From positions 1,364,001-1,428,000 of the forward strand of contig OY744469.1 in NCBI GenBank assembly GCA_963556145.1: a stretch of 64,000 nt of DNA. The letters are read 5' to 3'. Source of the DNA: Hygrocybe punicea. Its lineage: Eukaryota; Basidiomycota; Agaricomycetes; Agaricales; Hygrophoraceae. A program made the translations under genes and the position numbers. Shown in pieces: positions 47,918-58,870 of this stretch. The notes under the pieces are model-generated. The model saw nothing but the letters and a program-made list of their open reading frames with translations, was not told the DNA's origin and did no database searches. Each line of letters opens with the position of its first letter. Positions within the stretch are counted from its first letter, which is position 1.

Positions 47918-48237
47918 CACTCCAAACACCTCTAGTTAGAAGGAAGCATAGACCTATGTCCACCTCGCTATAGCAGGAGGCCTGAAACACTCCAAACACC
48001 CCTAGTTAGAAGGAAGCATAGATCTATGTCCACCTCGCTATAGCAGGAGGCTTGAAACACTCAGAACACCTCTAGTTAGATGGAGGCATACATCTATACT
48101 CAAAATCTATCTAAGGTGAAAAGATATATACCTGATTATAGCAGGAGGCCTGAAAAACTCGAAACACCTCTAGTTAGAGGGAGACTTCGACCCTTTGCCT
48201 CCCTCTAATATGAGGGGTTAGGTGGGAGTCACTGGTG
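47918..48237 (-). repeat. Right subterminal repeat array of the KDZ element
   Basis: Four units inverted relative to 39548-40110, containing CTCCAAACACCTCTAGTTAG and TATAGCAGGAGGCCTGAAAC. Confidence 0.85.
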
Positions 48238-48293
48238 AAAAAATATACATATCCAAGGCCTGAGGCTGCAGTAAGAATTCTGATACTGAAATT

Positions 48294-48319
48294 TTGTTAA
48301 AAGGTGGGCATGTGATAGT
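48294..48319 (-). repeat. Right 26-bp terminal inverted repeat of the KDZ composite
   Basis: Reverse complement of 31888-31913, followed by AATGACTCT. Confidence 0.85.
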
Positions 48320-48328
48320 AATGACTCT

Positions 48329-49439
48329 AATGACTTCTAATTGCTGTTAAATTACGCTAATAGTAGCTAATCCAGATAATGCAGAAATATTATTTAATTA
48401 GCAATAATATTATGAGTTTTTGGAACAATCACAATAAATAAATAATAACTTTAATAGGATGGCAGCAAAGTCACATAGCTGCTATTACTATTACCATCCT
48501 GACCTATCAATCTGCTGACTTGTCATGTTGAGATTGCAAAATAGAATTTTGCCTACAACTCTTCACACACACATTATTTTCAAGATGTAATTGCAGGAGT
48601 GGATAGGCCATCAGGAAAAACCTCCTTTCCTAAGTTGATTTAATTGAGACCTTATTATAATGATGCAACTAATTCATATCTAATTAGTAACTATTATTTC
48701 TAATAAGGATCAGTTTACACCTGACTCATCAGGTCAAGATTAGTAATACATAAGGTAGAAAATGCCAAGTCCACACTTTGGCTTTATTTGTTCATGGTTC
48801 ATTTTACAGTACAGCTTTCTTAGACCACTGGATGCAATGGCAGCATCACCACTACCATGACCGGCAGTGGGACACAATGATGGCATCACCACCAACAGCG
48901 GTGATGGTGATGCACCGTCACACCATGACCACCACCAGTGAGGACACAACACAATGTTGCACCACCACCAGTGGCAGCAGCAGCGGGGATGCAACAGTGG
49001 CAACACCGTCACCACCACCAGTGGCCACTACTGGCAGTGGCCATGCAACAGTGTCACCATCACCACAGCTGCAATGCAATGGTGGCACCACCACCACCAC
49101 CACCACCACCACCACCACTGGCGACAGTGATGCAATGGCATCGCCACTACTGGCAGCGGCGATGCAATGGCACCTCAAGACATTTATAGGTATGTACTTT
49201 TTAACATTGACTGTAACCCCCACACTTCATTTGTGTTGAAAATGAGAGGGTGGGGGGTCTCAGGCCCTCCCATTCCCTCCTTGTGCCCAATTACCATGCC
49301 CTTACATTTTTCACAGCCCTGATAGCCACTTGCATGCCATTTTCAATCACCCTGTGTTAGTGTACACCCCCCAAACCTCATTCACATTGAAAATGAGCAG
49401 TCAGGGGGTTCCAGTCCCTCAAGACCCTGCCATATGCCC
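48329..49439. other. Non-coding, AT-rich then CAC/CTG low complexity
   Basis: 48329-48780 is AT-rich with no frames. 48830-49170 is a degenerate (CAC)n-rich tract whose open frames are artefacts of the repeat. 49205-49430 holds two copies of a repeat with TTGAAAATGAG and GGGGGxTxCAGxCCCTC. Confidence 0.6.
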
Positions 49440-51056
49440 TAGTGATGGACAGGTCAGGTTCATAACCATGGTTCGAACCTGAACTGATGGGAACCAAACC
49501 ATGGTTCAGGTCCAGGTTCGAGGCAAGGCGTGAACCGGACCTAAAGTCCGGTTCCACATTCACGTGTTTTTGCATGGTCCAGAACCCATTCGGACTGGTC
49601 CGAACCGGTGTCCAAAATGACGTCCCAATGGTCCCATGACATCTTGATAGGTGAGTCCTTACTACGCCAGCAGAAAGTTAGCGACGTTGACCACCACAGC
49701 AGCAGCAACCCCTTGCCAACGTCAATGACGATCTCCACTGCCAACTGGCGATGACAATGGGCATCACCACCACCACCATCAACATGACGACAACGACAAC
49801 GACCTCCACTGCCAACTGGCAGCAGTAGGGTGACAATGATGGCGGAATGACGGCTGTTCAGGCAGCGGCGGCCAGTGCCATGTAAGTTTTATCCCACCAT
49901 CCACCTCACTTCCCAGGCCCCCCTTTGCCACCCTTCCCTGCCACCCAGCATCCTATCCACTCCTGGCCTACCTTCTGGCACATGGCGACGACGATGATGA
50001 TGATGACAGCACCACCACCATCACATGACAACGACAACGACTTCCACTGCCAACTGGCAGCAGTATGGTGACGACAATGATGACGGAACTCGATGGTGGC
50101 AACGACTCGAGCCATGAGCCATGGCTCAGGTCTATGGCTATGGCAAGGCAGCAACCGTGCAGCAATGGCAGTGGCAACAACCACCACAGCAGCAACCGGC
50201 CCCCTTGCTCAGGCACCGGTGGCTAACGCCCATGCCCAATGGTGTGAATGGTGGTAGGCGGGGGGTGGGGGTTGCAACAGCAGGCAGCACAAACAGCAGG
50301 AGGTGACTATGGAGGATGGGGTGAGGCCAGGGCAGGTCAGAGTGCCCCTCTGTTTAATTTTTTTCTTTAAAAACCACCCCCCCACCACCATAGCCCCATG
50401 ACGCCAATGCCAATGCCAATGCCTCTGATGCTAACAGCAACAGCAATGGGACAATGACAATGACGGCGACAACCTCCACCGCCAACTGGCAGCAGTAGGG
50501 TGACAACGACAATGGAACTGGGCCGATGGTGATGACGACGGCCAAGGCAATGAGAAGTCCATGCCAATGTCAACACGCCAGCCAGCTACAGCCCACAGAC
50601 CCAACACACGAGCCACAATGGCTATGGCCTAACTCACTCAGGTGCTGGTGGCCAGTGCCCATGCCCAATGGCATGAACAGACAGCAAATGGCAGCAGGCA
50701 AGGTTGGTGGGGTTCCAACAGCAAGCAGCACAAATGGCAGGCATGGGTGGGGGACTCTGCCCCACCCTCTGTTTAATATTCATTTACATGTAAAATTACA
50801 TTAGTACTATAAATACATGGGGGTTGTCATGCTACCCGCGATGCCCTCTCAATACCATGCAAATGTAAGCCAAAAATAGCAATATTAAGGTCTGGTTCTT
50901 GGTTCTAGGATTGCCAAACCAGAACCGGACCTGAAAGAACCAGAACCAATGGTTCAGTCCAAGGTTCTGTACTTAAGTAGAACCGGACCTAGGGTTCAGT
51001 CCAGGGTTTGCCAAATTTGGCCAAGAACTGGACTGAACCGGACCTGTCCATCACTA
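49440..51056. mobile_element. hAT-like non-autonomous element, 1.6 kb
   Basis: The ends are TAGTGATGGACAGGTCAGGT and its near-inverse. The flanking 8-mers ATATGCCC (49432-49439) and ATATACCC (51057-51064) differ at one base. The outer about 150 bp on each side are built from GGTTC/GAACC words; the middle is CAC/GAC-rich and repeats CCACTGCCAACTGGCAGCAG four times. No transposase. Confidence 0.85.
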
Positions 51057-51599
51057 ATATACCCAACCACCCCTCCCCCACTTTTTCACACCCAGGATGT
51101 GGTCTTCCATGCTGTTTTCAACAACACCCAGCTAGTTCAGACCCCATGTGCTGCATTCACATTGAAAATGAGTGGTTGGGGGGTTCCAGTCCATTAAGAT
51201 CCCACCATATGCCTGATCACCCCTCTCCAACGCCAAGGACTTCCAATAACCACCACCGACAACAACAACCTATGCAGCAATAAAGAATGACGATGACAGA
51301 GGGCAGCTGGGAAGGTGGTGCATTTGCCTACCAGCCCAGGTGAGTCCTGATTGCTTCCCCTCTGACCTCTGCTGACTGTGCACATCTATAGTCAGACAAG
51401 ACATGAGTGTACCCATCATTGTTGTGAATCTATTTGGGTTCCACCAGCCAAACTTAGGCTCTGCCAAATGAGCCTGCTGCCACTTTTGAGACTGAAAATG
51501 AGAGGGCTGAGCTGCACACATTATTGCTTGTGCTCTCACTTGTGACCCCCACCTCCCCCCAGGTTATTTTTTGGCAACCCTGAGGCTTTCCACCCACCA
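51057..51599. other. Repeat-derived non-coding stretch
   Basis: Further copies of the unit with CATTGAAAATGAGTGGTTGG and GGGGGGTTCCAGTCC. No gene. Confidence 0.5.
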
Positions 51600-54500
51600 T
51601 TTTCAACCACCCACAGTATTATGGCAACAGGGACTGGCCAGCCCTAAAAATGGATTGAGATAAGCATGCTGTCAACATGTCCAATGTGGCATTGCATTAG
51701 GACCCAAGACACTGCTCTTTGGTACATGGGTTATGAACTAAATGTCATAGTCCACGTGTGCTCATAGTCGACAGTGAGCATGACTAATTCACCATCCCAC
51801 TGTAATTTCTTGGAGATTTTTAAGATAGGCCTCATTCAAATACGACTAATGTCATGTGATGAAATTGTCACACTTGGCAGGTAAAACACAGTTTAACTCA
51901 CCAAATGCCTATCTCCTCCATCCACATTTCAACAATAAAATTTATGGCTCCTGGGAACCACATATAATTATATCCCAAACAACTCCCAGGAAGCAGAATT
52001 TTTATTTTTGACCTGTGTAATGAGGAGATGCAAAAGCAACTTTGATCTATGCCTCCAAACAAGGCTATATTTTCAATCAAAATGTCACATTTGTTTCAAA
52101 ATGGCTGAGGGCACATGATTTGTCATGGAATGTCACATATGGTGGTATATGAATGAGGCCTATCTTATGTATATTAGTGTTGCCACAGCTAAGGCTAATA
52201 GCTGGCTACTAGCCATTAGCTTAGCTGATTTTAGCTTAGCTGATGCCAGCTAAGCTAATGGCTAATCTCCAGCTAATGGCTAAGGCTAAAGTATTTCAGA
52301 AAGTTAGCTTAGCTGTAGCTGAAGCTAAGGGAAGATAAAAATAATATCATCTCAGAACAGCCTAGAAATACCTAAAAAGGATATCATACCTGACTAATAG
52401 TCATTAGCTTAGCTGACTTTAGCTTAGCCATAGCTGCAGCTAGTACTTGGCTAGTGGCTAAGGCTAAGACATTTTTCATGAATTAGCTTAGCTTTAGCTG
52501 CAGCTAATTTAGCTGTGGCTAGGCTAGCTTAGCTGTGGCAACACTAATGTATATCATATGTATATTGTTCTACTGTATATAGACTAATATACCATGAAAA
52601 TACATGAAATAAAAGAGAAATAAAAGAAATAAAAAATAGTCTTACTGGGGTGCTACTACTGAACTGGTGGGTGCCCACCTACAGGCTTTGGATGGGTCTA
52701 AAATTGATGGAGAGGGTGCCGGAGAGCTGGAAGGGAAGGAGGGATGCTGGGGGGGCAGGGAAGGGCACCTAGTATGGAGTGTGAGTAGGTGCAGTGAAGT
52801 GACAAGAAAGTGGTGAGGAAGTGATGTGTGTAGTGGCTAAAGCAAGGGAATGGATAGAGAAGGGATTCTGGCCCAGAAAGAGGGGCAGGAAGTGGTCAGT
52901 AGATGGGGAAAAAAACAGGCAGGAGTGAGCACCTATGCCACTGGGGCCCCCAATGGCCCTCCCTGCATTCCATCATTGATGAAATGATGGGGATGTCCCC
53001 AACATCTACATCATGGTTTTCACTGGCTAGATTGGCCCTGCTGTCCAGTTACGCAAAAGAGGTGATGGCATCGGTTGCAGCAGTGATATCTCGACGACAA
53101 CAGTGCTGTTGATGATACCTTCATTGGGTGCAACTCTCCACATCGTCTTCATCACCTTTGTTGCTATGCACCTGGTCCGTCATTACTACTTCTGATGTTT
53201 GAAGCCATTGGTTGCAAATGTTGGGTGCACTCCTACATGGCTTTGAGGATGTCTGGGGTGGCTGTCTCAGTGCAAATCATCACCATTGTCACTGTTGTTG
53301 TCATTCCCGAAAATGATATGGTTTCCATGTCTATGACCTTGGATTAAAAAGTATAAAAGAGGAAAATGTCACAAAGGTGCAAATGGGACTTGGGACACTC
53401 CTGACGGTAATGCGATAAAGTGTGATAACATGTGCAATCAAATAAACAAACATGGAGAAATGCAAGATGACGTGATGTCACAATGCAGTGATAAACAAGG
53501 ATCAGAAGGCTTAGCTGGGTATCCTAGATGACAGTGCAATATGCGGTGTTGATGTGATGAGACAAAGATTCTGTGCTACAATCTAAATCGTGATAGCGGA
53601 GAGTACACAATGAAAGGAAATGCAAATTGAGTGAGGATGATTGGTTCTTTGAGAACTAAAATGCAAACTAGTAGAGAGGGGAGAACTGGGTTCTTCCTTC
53701 TTTTTTGCTACTACAGGACATTCTTTATATTTTAAAGGGATAGGGGTTTAAGGGTGGATGAGTGAAATAGAAATGCAGTGAGATATCACATGAAAGCGAT
53801 GAAACGGCAACAGAATAGTGAAGGATTTGAAATAAAGGTGAATATCACATGCAAGTCAGTGAAAGGAAGAGAATAAACTGGATGAATTACATTTCTGGTA
53901 TCAGATTCGGTGTCCAAATGTGTAGGACGTGTTTAACTATATTGTTTCATCATGTTGACATTGGGTTGCATGGTTAAGGTATAGTGAAGATGTCAAAGCA
54001 ACACCAGCATAAATCAGCGTAAGTCACGCAGGTTGTGTGCAGTGCGTGGATGTGGAAGCATGTATGCTGGATGTGGAAGCATCATAGGAAAGCTAAGAAT
54101 GGCCATATGAGAGATTCCATGCCCAATGGGGGAAACTGCGCATCACCATTGCTGTTGAGGCTGTGGGGAGTAGGAGTGTGGTGGGGACAAAAGGCACATT
54201 GTGTCTGATCACATGCCAGTCGCTTCCAGCCTTTCACCACATCATGATCATCCCCCATTCCACTACACTTCTGCTCCCCCAACAAAGATGGCAACAAGAA
54301 TGGCAAGGACAATGAAGACAATTTGAACCAAGACCACCCCCTGGATGCCTCAAAACTGCACTGGAGCATCCCGATGTTTTCAACCATGGTCTTGAACTTT
54401 GAAACTAGTGGCAGCGGACCAGGTGCATAGCAACAAAGACAATGAAGGCAATGTGGATGGTTGCCCACAGTGATGGCATTGCCAATGGCATCACTGTTGA

Positions 54501-55310
54501 TGAGATATTGCCACCACAACCACCCTCGCTGCCACCCACATGCAATTTGACAATGGCACCTCTCTGGACTGTGAAAACGATGAAGGAGGTGATAGGGATG
54601 TCTGAGATGACATCCCAACTGGCTTTATTGATTGTGGAATACATGGAGGGCCATGGGGGGCCCCTTTGGTATAGGTGTACCCACCCCATACTGCTTTCCT
54701 CCCTATCTGCTAACCCCTCCCCACCACTCGTTTTGGGCCAGGAACCTCCCCAAACCTCTTCCCTTGTCTTTCCCGCCACTCACCTCACTTCCCCACCTCT
54801 TCTCCACACCCTTTGACACCCCCTACTCCAGCAGGCTTTCCCTGCCCCCCCAGTCTCCTGGCCTACCATCCAGCACCTATCCTCACCAAATGTAGACCAA
54901 GTCTGACTTCTCTGTGCAGGTGAGTATCCACCCATTCACTGGTGGCACCTCATGTATCCCCCACAATTTATTTCTTTTATTTCTCCTTTAATCCATGTAC
55001 TTTCTTGTATATTAGCCTATATATGCTATGTAGAAGCACTAATACATGACATATAAAAAAATCTCAAAGAAATAGCAGCAGAATGATGAATAAGTTGTGC
55101 TCATCATTGACAATGACAAGTGTGAGACTTTGTTGGGGCCATTGCAATGGTGACATCATCAGCACCCTCACCAGCACAGACAAGGTCGACATCTAAACTA
55201 ATTGATAGAGGAGTAGTGTCCTGGGTCCTAATGCAATGCTGCATCAGAAGTGTGAATGGCATGCTTATCTCAATCCATTTTTAGGGCTGACCAATCCCTG
55301 TTGCCATACA
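51600..55310. repeat. Large imperfect inverted repeat (fold-back), ~3.7 kb
   Basis: Segments 51600-51730 and 55195-55310, and 52570-53310 and 54265-55060, are reverse complements of each other by eye. Examples: CCATTTTTAGGGCTGxCCAxTCCCTGTTGCCAT, the GGAGGGCCAT(T/G)GGGGGCCCC block and TTTGTTGCTATGCACCTGGTCCG. The loop (about 53310-54265) contains no recognisable gene. The left arm is interrupted by a hAT-like MITE. Terminal boundaries and target duplication are not resolved. Confidence 0.65.
52175..52546. mobile_element. hAT-like MITE made of GCTAA words
   Basis: 372 bp. The ends are TAGTGTTGCCACAGCTAAG in inverted orientation. An exact 8-bp duplication ATGTATAT lies at 52167-52174 and 52547-52554. 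Almost the whole body is reiterated TTAGCT/AGCTAA/GGCTAA. Confidence 0.92.
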
Positions 55311-55319
55311 GTATGTTTT

Positions 55320-55610
55320 GACCCTCCGCAGCTCATTGGGACTGGAAAATGAGAGGGGTAAGCCTCCCAATCACTTTCTCTGTCACATGTACCCCCAATT
55401 CTTTTGGCAGCCCCAGAGCTTTCCACCCACTGTTTTCGACCACCTACAGTATGTTTCAACCCCCTGCAGCTCATTTGGTCTGAAAACGAGAGGGGTAAGC
55501 CTCCCAATCATCTGCATTCTCACCCTCCCCCCCCCAACTTTTCTTTTCACAGCCACAGAGCTTTCCACCTGCCATTTTCAATCACTTACAGTATGTTTTG
55601 TATGTGAACA
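55320..55610 (+). repeat. Tandem pair of ~125-bp units
   Basis: Two units sharing GAGAGGGGTAAGCCTCCCAATCA, ACAGCCxCAGAGCTTTCCACC and TTTTCxAxCACxTACAGTATGTTT. Related to copies near 51480-51620 and 49205-49430. Confidence 0.6.
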
Positions 55611-55639
55611 AACGTGAACATGGCAGAATGGTGGGGTTA

Positions 55640-56040
55640 ATAATATGGAATGTGCAGTAGGGGCAGTGGTGGTAACACAACAGTGGCATCACAACAGCAG
55701 TGGCACTACCACCAGCGATGGCCATCGGCAGTAATATGCCACAGTATCACCAACACCACCACCAGCTGTGGCAGTTGCGGTAACACAACAGCAGCAGCAC
55801 AACCACCACCAGTGGTGGGAACCCAACAGTGGCAGCACCAGACCACCACCACCAGCTGTGGCAGTGACGGTAACACAATAGTAGCACAACAGCAGTGGCA
55901 CCACCACCACCACCACCACCACCAGTGGGAACCCAATGGTGGCAGCACCAGAAGCAGCAGCACAACACAGGCACCACACCACCAGCGCAACAGCAGCACC
56001 AGCACCAGCACTGGCAGTGGCAGTGCAATGGCATGGCACT
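55640..56040. repeat. CAC/CAG-rich low-complexity tract
   Basis: Degenerate CACCAC, GGCAGCAC and CAACAGCAG runs. Open frames on both strands are repeat translations without meaning. Confidence 0.7.
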
Positions 56041-56603
56041 AGTGGGGGCAGAGGATTTTCCTGACATTTTCTTAATTTATCTGTTGCCGTTTATATTTTT
56101 GGACAATAGATTATTTCATTGCTACTCATTTTGAACAAAGTGTGAAAAGACTGTAATAAGTGAAAACTAATTACACAAAAGTAATTTGGACCACACAAAG
56201 TTGGCTAATGAGCATTACATGAAATTACATGAATTAGTGTAAATATGCATGAACTTGGACAAAATTAGGCAATTTCCCCTGAATTATTCTAATCTCATGA
56301 GAATGGATTTCCCTGAAGTGAGTCCCTCCTTATTCATAATGTCTTACCATAGAAGAATATTATACTATCTACCAACACTACTACTACTGATGAGAGCTGG
56401 GCATGCCTAGGATGTAGCACAGGTATACCCAGGTAAAACAGACTCAAACCCACAGGCCCACAGGTAAGCAAGAAAATTTTCTGGTGGTCAAACCCACCCA
56501 GGTGATAAATACATGGGTATGGGGTGTACCTCATGTACAAAACATGATGTATACAGACAAGGGATATGACTAATTGGAATGAACTACTGCAACCTCCACA
56601 GCT
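56041..56603. other. Non-coding, AT-rich
   Basis: No gene recognised in these 563 bp. Confidence 0.5.
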
Positions 56604-58054
56604 CTATTTTTCTGTGATCAAAAAATGGACATGTACATTGAGGTTTGGCATAGTACTTAGCAATAAAGAATAAATGTACAGTATGATAAGAACAAATCCT
56701 ACACAAGAACATATATTAAGAGACATGGTTGTTTGGACCTGCAGACATTTAGAACAACATCCTTTCATATTCTGTAAATCTCCCAGTATCCATTCCATCA
56801 TGAACCAAACCAAACCTGTTGGACTGATTATACAAGAAGTGAAGTGATTACCTCCATGATATATGATACCTCTGAGACAATACCAACTTGGTTCTACATT
56901 GCCTTCAACTGGTACTGTCAAGTCATGATTTATAGTTTTAGTTGTGGCAGATACAGAAAAGGTAAGTAACCCAGGTGTTCTTGAGGAACTGAATTTTCTG
57001 AGTAATGACTTATTGCAAACAGTACACTTTGTACCCAGGGAAATCACAAAGAGATCAATTTCATCCTGAATAGATTCAAAGTCAAGTCTTCCAATATTTA
57101 TATGGCAGTTACAGAATGCTGTTTGCTGTCTTAACACAGGATCATCAAAACAACAGTGTACATTATGAAAGTACACACTCAGTTTCTCAACAGGATTATA
57201 GACACCCTTGTACACTGTTGGGCTGACCCAGCCATTAGCCTTGAAGAGCATCATGATCACAATCTTGGCTACCTCGAACAACTTGTAGTTGCTGAGGCCA
57301 AATTTGTCGCTAAGACAAGACAAGAAAGTCAGTCAGCGGCTTCCTCCTGGATGAAGCATGTGGAGAATTACAAATTGCCTGCCTCATAAAGCTCATCAAT
57401 GGTTGTGAGTCTCTTTGAAGGGAACAGTTGAACTTGGATCTCAGATAGTGGTGCCAGACAAAGCTGGACAAATATTTGCCATTGCCACAATGATAGATTA
57501 TGGACAAAAAATGTTGGCTGGGCTGGACCTGAAAGACCAAGACTAAATAAATTTATGACCCGGAACAACCAGGTCAACATTTATTCACACCTTACAGCTA
57601 GTAATGCCGAAGTTCGGTTCGGAACCGATCCGAACCCGGTTTGAACCGCGAACCGAACCGGAAGTTCGGTTCTGGTTCAGCCATTTGGCTGAACCAAACC
57701 GCTGGTTCAGTTTGCGGTTCTGGCACTGACATGCGGTTCAAACCGCGAACCGTAATGTATAGTTACCTACGTAGATACCCATTTAGATACTTAATTTTCC
57801 ACATTTTTTCCTATGCAGCTGCGTGAACTTAGGCCATGTGACCTTAAACATACCCGCGCGACACCCCAATTCCGACTCAACACTAATGTTACCCAACAAC
57901 CACGGTAAGTAACGGCCCCATACTATATTTTACTGACATTTTATTACATAGAACAGCCCCCCGTGGCCCACCTTGACCGCATAAAGAAGGCGCCCACGGT
58001 CAACTCCACCCAACAACCTCCCTCGCGTTCCAACACGAGTCGGAGTGAATCGAT

Positions 58055-58110
58055 GGCAGCAGCAGCAGCAGCAGCAACGGCAGTGGCAACACCACATACC
58101 ACCACCCCGA

Positions 58111-58146
<36 letters not shown>

Positions 58147-58160
58147 CCAAATGACCGCAA

Positions 58161-58195
<35 letters not shown>

Positions 58196-58435
58196 CAGCG
58201 GCAACAGCAGCAGCGGCAACGGCCACAGCAGCAGCAGCAGCGGCAACAGCAGTAGCAGCAGCAGCAATGGCAACAGCAGCAGCAGCAACGGCAACAGCAG
58301 CAGCAGCAGCGGCAACAGCAACAGCAGCAGCAGCAACGGCAACAGCAGCAGCGGCAACGGCAACAGCAGCAGCAGCAGCGGCGGCAGCGGCAACGGCAGC
58401 AGCAGCAGCAGCAGCAGAGCAACACCGGCGGCAGC
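58055..58435 (+). repeat. GCA/CGA trinucleotide tracts within the hAT-like element
   Basis: (CGA)n at 58110-58144, then about 270 bp of (GCA)n with GGC/ACG interruptions. All long frames over it are homopolymeric. Confidence 0.85.
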
Positions 58436-58529
58436 AGCCAGGTACGTCCCCCAAATCCAGTCCCAACGACATCAGCTAACGAGGGGAATGGACGAGGCGA
58501 CGACGAAGACCCACCTCACGAACATGCCC

Positions 58530-58870
58530 TAGCCGCGTCAATTGACGTGCGGACGCCCATAGGAAGTCCCCAGCCCCATCCAACCTCGCGAAAACAGACA
58601 GAGCGCGTCAATTGACGTGCCCCGTTCTTCGCGAGGTCGTCAGCACGCGCGGACGCCCATGGAAAGTCCCCGGCCCCATCCAACCTCGCGAAAACAGACG
58701 GAGCGTGTCAATTGATGCGTCCCCGTTCTTCGCGAGGTAGGTAGCACGCGCGGATGCCCATGGGAAGTGCCTGGCCCCAACCCAACCTTGCAAAAACAGA
58801 CGGAGCCCCCCCATCTACCTCGTGAGGGTGACAGCCGCATCAATTGACGCGCGTCTGGCCTGCGCGAGGT
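58530..58870 (+). repeat. Minisatellite of ~110-bp units
   Basis: Three diverged copies containing CCCCATCCAACCTCGCGAAA and the palindrome-like GTCAATTGACG. Confidence 0.7.

Larger units (their letters stand above)
31888..48319. mobile_element. 16.4 kb KDZ-type DNA transposon with nested insertions
   Basis: The ends carry an exact 26-bp inverted repeat, ACTATCACATGCCCACCTTT... (31888-31913 and 48294-48319), flanked by an identical 9-bp sequence AATGACTCT (31879-31887 and 48320-48328). Subterminal repeat arrays in inverted orientation (39548-40110 and 47918-48237) bracket the transposase and two accessory genes, as is typical of Kyakuja-Dileera-Zisupton elements. On the right the arrays lie about 60 bp from the tip. 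On the left 7.6 kb intervene, containing a pogo-like transposase relic and LTR sequences, so these are best read as later insertions. KDZ elements usually make 8-bp duplications; 9 bp here may reflect the tandem target. Confidence 0.75.

Noticed and set aside
48740..49239. Open frames rich in Thr/His/Val over the CAC tract
   Set aside because: Low-complexity DNA with no stop-rich triplets; no domain, start context or splice pattern.
57930..58472. Long alanine-, leucine-, cysteine- or threonine-rich open frames on both strands
   Set aside because: They are translations of GCA and CGA trinucleotide repeats inside a hAT-like element; openness in several frames reflects composition, not coding.
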